A stretch of DNA of 64,000 bases from Macrothele yani (lineage: Eukaryota > Arthropoda > Arachnida > Araneae > Macrothelidae): NCBI GenBank assembly GCA_039090855.1, contig CM077002.1:83084194-83148193 (forward strand). The letters are read 5' to 3'. The notes below the pieces were generated by a model that worked only from the letters and a program-made list of their open reading frames with translations, was not told the origin of the DNA and did not search any database. Positions 57,846 to 64,000 of the stretch are shown here, piece by piece; within the stretch, counting starts at the first letter, position 1; each line of letters opens with the position of its first letter. Made by a program: the position numbers and the translations under genes.

Positions 57846-58003
57846 CAAGGGCGCCCATGGGGACCCCCCCCAGCCGTTAGTACAGCCAAATTTTTGATAA
57901 ATTTAAAACACTAAAATAGACGAAACTTTTTTAAAAATGTTTGACAGCCTTGAATGAGGTAAGGATTTTTCTTAGCCCCCTGAAACTCATACGGGCGCCC
58001 CTG
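57846..58003. mobile_element. 158-bp hAT-type miniature element
   Basis: The left end reads CAAGGGCGCCCATGGGG; the reverse complement of the right end reads CAGGGGCGCCCGTATGAG. The flanks are CATAGCAC (57838-57845) and CGTAGCAC (58004-58011), 7 of 8 identical. It is nested within the foldback-like element, hence younger. Confidence 0.78.
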
Positions 58004-58049
58004 CGTAGCACATTTCTTAGGTTTCAACGAAACAAAACAATTACACCAG

Positions 58050-59632
58050 AACTCATACTACTATGTTTTTACTTAGGCACTAAATATTTACATAACATGT
58101 AAAGTTATTAATATTTCTCTTTTACTTAATTAGACACTAAATTACTATGCCTCATTCGTAGGCACTTTTGACAGCCTTTATTTCTACCTATGCCATATTC
58201 ATAACGTTTACGTATCAACTCAAGGTAATAATATTACGATTTCCCTTAAACACTAAATATTAATTCATAGGCCCTAGGCCTTTTTAACGATTTTGGTCTA
58301 CCGATGTTAGGTTCATAACCTTTACGTATCATTTCAAGGTATAATATTATTGCGCTTTTACTTAAGCATTAAATATTATTTCACACGCCCTAGGCCTAGG
58401 CTTTTTCAACTGTTTTTGTTCTATCGATGTCTCACAGGCCCTAGGCCTAGGCCTTTTTGACAGCTTTTGTTCTATCGATGTCACATTCATAACAATTACC
58501 TATCAAATCAAGTTAATAATATTCCGCTTTTACTTAAGCACGAAATATTATTTCACAGGCCCTAGGTCTTTTTAACAGTTTCTGTTCTATCGATGTCACA
58601 TTCATAACAATTACGTATCAGCTCAAGTTAATAATATTCTGCCTTTACTTTTTCACTAAACATTTTCTCACAGGGCCTAGGTCTTTTTAACAGTTTTTGT
58701 TCTATCCATGTCACATTCATACCAATTACATATCAACTCAAGTTAATTATATTCTGCTTTTACTTAAGCACTAAATATCATTTCACAGGCCCTAGTCCTA
58801 GGCCTTTTTAACACTTTTTATTCTAACCATGTCACATTCATTACAATTACGTATCAACTCAAGTTAATAATATTCCGCTTTTAGTTAGGCACGAAATATT
58901 CATTCGTAGGCCCTAGGCCTAGGCCTTTTAAATAGTTTTTACTCAACGAATGTCATATTCGCAAGGTTTATGATTCAAATCAAGTTAGTGGCATTGCGCT
59001 TTTACTTCGGCACTAAATATTATTTCACAGGCCCCAGGCCTTTTTTAACAGTTTTTATTCTACCAATGCCATATTCACAACGTTTGCACTGAATATCAAG
59101 TTAATAATATTGGAAGTTTTCTTAGGCACGAAATATTAATTCATATGCTCTCTAGACCTTTTTAATAGTTTTTACTTTATCATTGTCATATTCACAACGT
59201 TTACACAACAGATAAATGTAATAATATTGCGCTTTTACTTAGGCAGGAAAAATTATTTCATAGGTCCTAGGCCTAGATCTTTTGACAGTTTATCCAATGC
59301 CATATTCACAACGTTTACACGGCAAATCAAGTTAATAATATTGTGGTTTACTTAGGCACGAAATATTAATTCATAGGCCCTAGGCCTTTTTAGTAGTTTT
59401 TACTTTATCAATGCCATATTCACAACGTTTACACAACAAATAAAAGTAATAATATTGTGCTTTTACTTAGGCACGAAATATTAATTCATTGGCCCTAGGC
59501 CTAGGCCTTGTTAATAGTTTTTACTCTATCAATGCCATATTCACAACGTTTACACACACAAAAATTTTTAATAACACTGCTCTTTTACTTAGGCACGAAA
59601 TATTCGTTCATAGGCCCTAGGTCTGGGACTAT
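58050..59632 (+). repeat. Tandem array, unit about 115 bp, forward orientation
   Basis: About 13 units. Each contains CTTTTACTTAGGCACGAAAT followed by ATTAATTCATAGGCCCTAGG, then TTTTTAA-AGTTTTTA, a TATCAATGTCATATTCACAA phrase and AATCAAGTTAATAATATT. The self-complementary core AGGCCTAGGCCT recurs. There is no coding capacity. Confidence 0.9.
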
Positions 59633-60245
59633 GAATTCATATTTCGTGCCCAAGTAAAAGCATAATATTATTAAATTGATTTACTGTGTAAACGTTGTGA
59701 ATATGGCATTGATAGAGTCAAAACTATTAAAAAGGCCTAGGATCTATGAATTATATATTTCGTGCCTAAGTAAACGTCCAATGCAATGTTATTAACATGA
59801 TTCGCTGTGTAAACGTTCTGAATACGACATTAGTAGAATAAAAACTGCTAAAAGGGCCTAAGCCTAGGCCTAGGTCCTGTGAATAAATATTTCGTGCCTA
59901 AATAAAAGCGCTATATTATTAACTTGATTTGATATGTAAACGTTGTGAATATGACACTGGTAGAATTAAAACTCTTAAAAAGGCGTATGCCTGTGGTCTA
60001 TGAATTAATATTTAGTGCCAAAGTAAAAGCACAATACTACTAACCTGACTTGTTATGTAAACTTTATGAATATGACATCGGTAGAATAAAAACTGTTGAA
60101 AAGGCCTAGGCCTAAGGCCTATAAATTAATATTTAGTGCGTAAGGAAAACCGCAATGCTATTAACTTGATTTTATATGTAAACGTTATGAATATGAAGTC
60201 GGCTTATAAAAAGTTGTTGAAAAGGCCTAGGTGTTGGGCATGTGA
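59633..60245 (-). repeat. Same 115-bp unit array in inverted orientation
   Basis: About five units read as the reverse complement of the preceding array (ATATTTCGTGCCTAAGTAAA, AACTTGATTT, GTAAACGTTGTGAATATG, AAAAAGGCCTAGGCC). The turning point is at about 59632. Forward and inverted arrays face each other directly, with essentially no spacer. Confidence 0.9.
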
Positions 60246-60251
60246 ATTAAT

Positions 60252-60392
60252 TAAGTACAAAAAAATCCCACCTTATTGTCCTTTCCTGAACACATAAAAA
60301 TCCCACCTTATTGTCCTTTCCTGAACGCATAAAAAATCCCACCTTATTGTCCTTTTCTGAACACATAAAAATCCCACTTTATTGTCCTTTCC
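60252..60392 (+). repeat. 35-bp tandem repeat, four units
   Basis: Four units of AAAAATCCCACCTTATTGTC continuing CTTTCCTGAACACAT, with minor changes. Confidence 0.92.
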
Positions 60393-60890
60393 TGGTTCAA
60401 GTTTGAGGTTTTTAGAGCCCATGAAAAAGATCATATATGTTAGTTTACATTTGGGGGGTTAAATCCCCCTAAATTTAAACTTTCCCAAATTTTCAAGCGT
60501 GTTCGTTCCTCTATTGATATGATTGCCTTATGGTTTAAGTTTGAGGTTTTTAGAGCTCATGAAAAAGATCATATACGTTAGTTTACATTGGGGGGTGGGT
60601 GGGTTTAAATCCCCCTAAATTTAAACTTTTCCAAATTTTCAAGGCAGTTGTTCGTCTTTCGATAGGATTGCCTTATGGTTCATGTTTGAGGTTCTTAGAG
60701 CCCATGAAAGCGATCATATATGTTAGTTTACATTTGGGGGGTTAACCCCAAGTTTGAACTTTTCCAAATTTTCAAGTGCGTTGTTCGTTTATTGATAGCA
60801 TTGTGAGTTTTTAGAGCCCACGAAAAGCATTATGTATGTTAGTTTGCATTGGGGGGTAAACACCCCCTAAATTTAAACTTTTCCAATTTT
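60393..60890 (+). repeat. Tandem repeat, unit about 140 bp
   Basis: Units start near 60392, 60531, 60676 and 60800. Each contains AAGTTTGAGGTTTTTAGAGC, CATGAAAAAGATCATATA, GTTAGTTTACATTTGGGG and CCCCTAAATTTAAACTTT. A further unit at about 61130-61190 is interrupted by the Tc1 and resumes at 62628. Confidence 0.88.
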
Positions 60891-60892
60891 TT

Positions 60893-61112
60893 TATTTTCT
60901 TTATTGGAAGTTTAACGTCCACCGTGAGCAACTCAACGGGGTATAAGTAGTTCCCCGTCCCTTATTTAGGGCCACTGGTTACACGGAAGGAAGAGAGCCA
61001 GTGCCGTAAGACAAACACCACGTACATGCCTCACAGGCTCGAACCCGGACCACTTCCGGAAGAATGATCAGAAGCCATGGCTTAGAACACTGCGCCAACC
61101 GGGCAACCCAAA
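60893..61112 (-). mobile_element. tRNA-derived SINE, copy E
   Basis: Minus-strand copy: head with CCGGTTGGCGCAGTGTTCTA, box B-like GGGTTCGAGCC, body with GAGGCATGTACG, TTACGGCACTGGCTCTCTTC and AGGGACGGGGAACTACTTAT. It is inserted in the 140-bp tandem repeat of the foldback-like element. Confidence 0.8.
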
Positions 61113-61196
61113 TTATCAAGTTCGTTGTTTGTCTATTAATGGCGTTGTCTTATGAATTAAGTTTGAGCTTTTTGAATCCATAAGAAAGGTGATATA

Positions 61197-62627
61197 CACT
61201 GGCGGGAAGTGAATAAAGAACTCCAAAAAGGAGACGTCTGATACCAACAAAATTTATACAGCATAATAACAGAATACAGAGGATAACGTGATCAAAACAT
61301 TATGGCAAAATGCAGCTGTATTTGCTGGTAAACTGAAAAATAACATTTCCATGTAACATGGTTAGTACGAGGTTGAACCGACATGAGCTGCGTCACACTG
61401 TGCAATTCTGGCATGGAGTCTGTCGTACAGATGTTGGATGTAAGTTTGGGGTAGTGAGTTCCAAGCATCCTCAATCTGGACGCGTAAATCGGGGATGGTC
61501 GTGGCTGGCCGTGGAGACCGGATAAGTCGTTGTCCCATAAAATCTCACACGTGCTCAATGGGGGACTAATCTGGTGAACGTGCAGGCCATGGAAGTTGTC
61601 TCACACCCTGAAGTGCATGCTGCGTTGCACGTGCCGTGTGTGGGCGTGCTTTATCTTGCTGGAAAACACCACGATGGACCGACCTTACAAATGGCACAAC
61701 AACGGGCTGAATGATGTTGTTGATGTAGGAGGTGCTGTTTAACGTACCCGGTACAAACACCAGTTGTGTACGGGAGTGATATCTTATCGATTCCCACACC
61801 AGGAGACCAGGTGAAGGCCATGTGTGTCGCTGGAGGATGCAATAAGGGTCGAGACGCTCCCCTGTGCGTCTGCGAACACGCATACGGCCATCGGAGGCTC
61901 CCAAGCAGAATCTGCTGTCATCTCTGAGCACGACAAATCGCCATTGCGTTTTCCAGTGCAGACGTTGGCGACACCACTGCAGCCGTTCCTGATGGTGGGC
62001 TGGAGTCAGAGGTATATATGGCATAGGCACACGGGCACGTAGTCATGCATCCAGTAGACGGTTGCGGATAGTTTGCACAGTCACCTCAGGTGCAACGGCA
62101 GCTCGGATTTGCGTCGCAGTAGATGTTCTGCTTGACAACGCCGCTCTTCTTATGCGTCGATCGGTCCGCTCATCAGTCCGTCTGTAACTCCCGGTTCCAC
62201 GTCTTCTCGTGTGGAAATGTTCCTCGGACCATCTACGCCACCATCGTACCACCACCGATACTTCCCGTCCAATTCGCTCTTTAATACGACGATACGACCG
62301 CCCAGCCTCGCGTAGTTCGACTAGACGACCTCGCTCAAAGTCCGCTAACTGCTGACATTGTACACGTCTTTCATGTCCAGGCATTGCAGCTTCTACAGGG
62401 TCTTCGCACGTGTCCGTACGCCGACGACTGATTATATTCACTTCGCCGTACTCCGTAAATACCACCGACAATAATTTGCATATTATGTCGTTCTGTGGCG
62501 TAAGCGCTTACCGGTTGGTCCCGAAATTAACATCACACCTACATAAACTCGATCCCATTAACATATGTAAATTTCATGATCGTCCGCCAATTCCTTCTTG
62601 GTGTTCTTTTTTCACTTTCCGGCAGTG
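61197..62627 (-). mobile_element. Tc1-family transposon (family Y, copy 2)
   Basis: A 1431-bp element. Ends CACTGGCGGGAAGTGAATAA (left) and the reverse complement of CACTGCCGGAAAGTGAAAAA (right), flanked by TA at 61195-61196 and 62628-62629. It is nested in a unit of the 140-bp repeat of the foldback-like element. Confidence 0.92.
61362..62384 (-). pseudogene. Tc1 transposase, family Y copy 2, nonsense mutations
   Basis: It starts at MPGHERRVQCQQLADFERGR. There is a stop after RNRLLDA (about 62043), then an open stretch with MPYIPLTPAHHQERLQWC, the first catalytic region VVLRDDSRFCLG (D kept, following E changed to D) and FQQDKARPHTARATQHALQG (second D). A stop follows PARSPD (about 61566) and further stops lie before DFMGQRL. 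The pattern of lesions differs from the copy at 54797-55821, so the two decayed independently. Confidence 0.87.
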
Positions 62628-62844
62628 TATATATTAGTTTAGGTTTAGGGGTAACCCCGTACATTTTAACATTTGTAAAACAAAAAGCAATTTTTATACA
62701 ATTCATAAATATTTATGTTATCAGTTTTCCTACACTTGATGGGAAACGTCCTCCGAAGTTACGTATTATCTACAAATCATCCATAGTGGGCAAGTGTCCG
62801 GTGGGCAAATGTCCAGTGGGCTTTTGTTCGGACCCCAACAGCGC

Positions 62845-63359
62845 ATAACAGACGCCATAAGTTCTGTCATTTAAACATGTTGCAGAACACATGGCGTGAA
62901 ATTGAGTACAAACCAAATACTCTTCATGCCACCAAAGGCGCCCATGTGGAGGTGCACTGAAATGAACCGAACTTAACTGAAAACTTTGTATCACTATCAT
63001 TTTCATGTTTAGTTGTGAGTGTGTACATATTTTTCTTCAACCATCGTTTGCTTAAATCGTTGGAGTCTCATGGTGGACATCCTGTATTATGCTGCGAACT
63101 AAGCAGCTATGGTCCTTGCAAAGCTGATAAGTGACAACTTTATGAGCTGTGTCAGTTTCTAGATAACACTGAACAACAATGGTTTTGTTTAACTGCTATA
63201 ATATATATAGCTAGTGCCCTTTGGATTTAACTGCTATAATATATATAGCTAGTGCCGTTAATGCCCACCAGATGGAGACGTCTCAGTAGCTGAGCCCATC
63301 TTACGGATTTATGATGTCAGAAGCTGACTTAAAAATACACATAGCACCGTGGGTTGTTG
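62845..63359. other. Right flank with a short direct duplication
   Basis: No gene. TTTAACTGCTATAATATATA followed by TAGCTAGTGCC occurs twice (about 63188-63218 and 63226-63256). Confidence 0.5.
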
Positions 63360-63360
63360 G

Positions 63361-63433
63361 CCCCCGTGGCGTAAAGGTAACGCACTCGGCGCGATACCGA
63401 GAGTTCTGTTGGTTCGATTCCACAGCGGCGGCT
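63361..63433 (+). mobile_element. tRNA-like sequence, probably a SINE head
   Basis: GTGGCGTAAAGGTAACGC forms a D-arm (GCGT/ACGC), CTCGG...CCGAG an anticodon stem, and GGTTCGATTCC a box B. The acceptor stem has a mismatch, the T stem a bulged T, and position 33 of the anticodon loop is not T. It is therefore more likely a tRNA-derived pseudogene or SINE promoter than a working tRNA. Confidence 0.45.
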
Positions 63434-64000
63434 GAAATACAATTTTTTGGTTGCTGTGTGTTTCTATAACGTGGAAAGAGCGATGTATTTATTTATTAAC
63501 AATGGTTTTGTTACAAAGAAAACGTTAACCATTTTGTATGTATTTACGGGTGCTGAAACCAAATACGAAGTCACAATTGCTCCACTGGGCTCGAATTTCT
63601 TGTAATGGAACTCTTTATTGGGGTGAATGTTATGTTAGTTAAAGGAATTTCCCTATGTTTCCCAACGGAGACAGACATCTGTCTGCAGTCAGGACAGCTG
63701 TGTCTCTGAGAGTAGACATACTGACGCCATTACTTCCCGTTGTGCAATTCCTTCTGGGAAGGGGGAACAAAGCAGAATTTTTGTCATTCGAATGCATTTA
63801 ACCGGTATTGAAAGACCTGCATTTCCTCGTGGTTTTAAAAAGTAGTGTGGATTGTGCAAAGTATACGTTAAATAATGCCTCGTGCTTGTGTGAATCGTCC
63901 AAACAGTTTCTACAACATTTGTGGACAATTTACTTGAAGGCGACATTTCACACCGTTGATTAGAAAATCACATGAACTTTATTTCCAGTGCTAAATGGGT
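63434..64000. other. Unassigned right edge
   Basis: No supportable gene or repeat. Confidence 0.4.

Larger units (their letters stand above)
56956..62836. mobile_element. 5.9-kb foldback-like element with perfect 8-bp target duplication
   Basis: The left end reads GGGTGTCGGACAAAGCCCAC; the reverse complement of the right end reads GGGGTCCGAACAAAAGCCCA. Both then continue with CCGGACACTTGCCCAC-type subrepeats, giving TIRs of about 60 bp. Both flanks are AACAGCGC (56948-56955 and 62837-62844), a perfect 8-bp duplication. The interior holds tandem arrays in both orientations and later insertions, but no transposase I can recognise. Foldback/MULE-like is the closest description. Superfamily is unresolved. 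Confidence 0.75.

Noticed and set aside
63361..63433. Functional tRNA gene
   Set aside because: Mismatch in the acceptor stem, bulge in the T stem and non-T at position 33.

Overview
This window is eukaryotic, and it is almost certainly from the repeat-rich genome of an invertebrate, most likely an arthropod. Chelicerates fit the mix of element families, but that is inference from repeat content. It is AT-rich. Nearly all recognisable coding sequence belongs to transposable elements: RTE-type LINEs, Penelope-like elements with GIY-YIG endonucleases, many Tc1/mariner elements, hAT elements, P-element/THAP remnants and tRNA-derived SINEs. The only good candidate for host coding sequence is the last exon of a small single-pass membrane protein on the minus strand at 14320-14615.

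Layout. 1-8.5 kb: a P-element-type transposase remnant, a 5'-truncated RTE LINE, a Tc1 fragment, a complete but decayed Tc1 with inverted repeats (3519-4738), a DD41D-type mariner relative (5237-6574) and a second mariner remnant. 8.57-12.0 kb: a non-autonomous hAT-like element with an 8-bp target duplication, loaded with two mariners. 12.3-16.5 kb: another Tc1, the host exon, a THAP-like fragment and another mariner relative. 16.56-21.3 kb: a Penelope-like element split by a Hermes-type hAT (17402-20994). 21.5-27.3 kb: two SINEs, a mariner fragment, a Tc1 (23680-25195), then an unusual repeat family with a period of about 150 bp. 27.3-36.2 kb: AT-rich sequence with no gene I can support, holding a strong hairpin at 28603-28668. 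36.2-40.5 kb: two more blocks of the 150-bp family and a TTAA-flanked miniature element. 41.0-47.1 kb: two near-full-length RTE LINEs head to head. 47.1-56 kb: Tc1, a Penelope-like element whose endonuclease is split by a 347-bp retroposon, SINEs and two further Tc1 copies. 56.96-62.84 kb: a 5.9-kb foldback-like element with terminal inverted repeats, a perfect 8-bp target duplication and large inverted arrays of tandem repeats, with a hAT miniature element, a SINE and a Tc1 nested inside. 62.8-64 kb: little beyond a tRNA-like sequence.

The genes do not form pathways; the biology here is nested transposition. Several insertions can be ordered because target-site duplications survive: hAT into Penelope, retroposon into Penelope, and hAT miniature element, SINE and Tc1 into the foldback-like element. 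No transposase or reverse transcriptase ORF looks fully functional. The longest Tc1 ORF (52992-54161) has lost both its usual start codon and its first catalytic aspartate.

The two observations I would follow first are the 150-bp repeat family, in which each period carries a motif resembling the CTCF core and whose blocks face each other across about 10 kb, and the 5.9-kb foldback-like element, which encodes no recognisable transposase.
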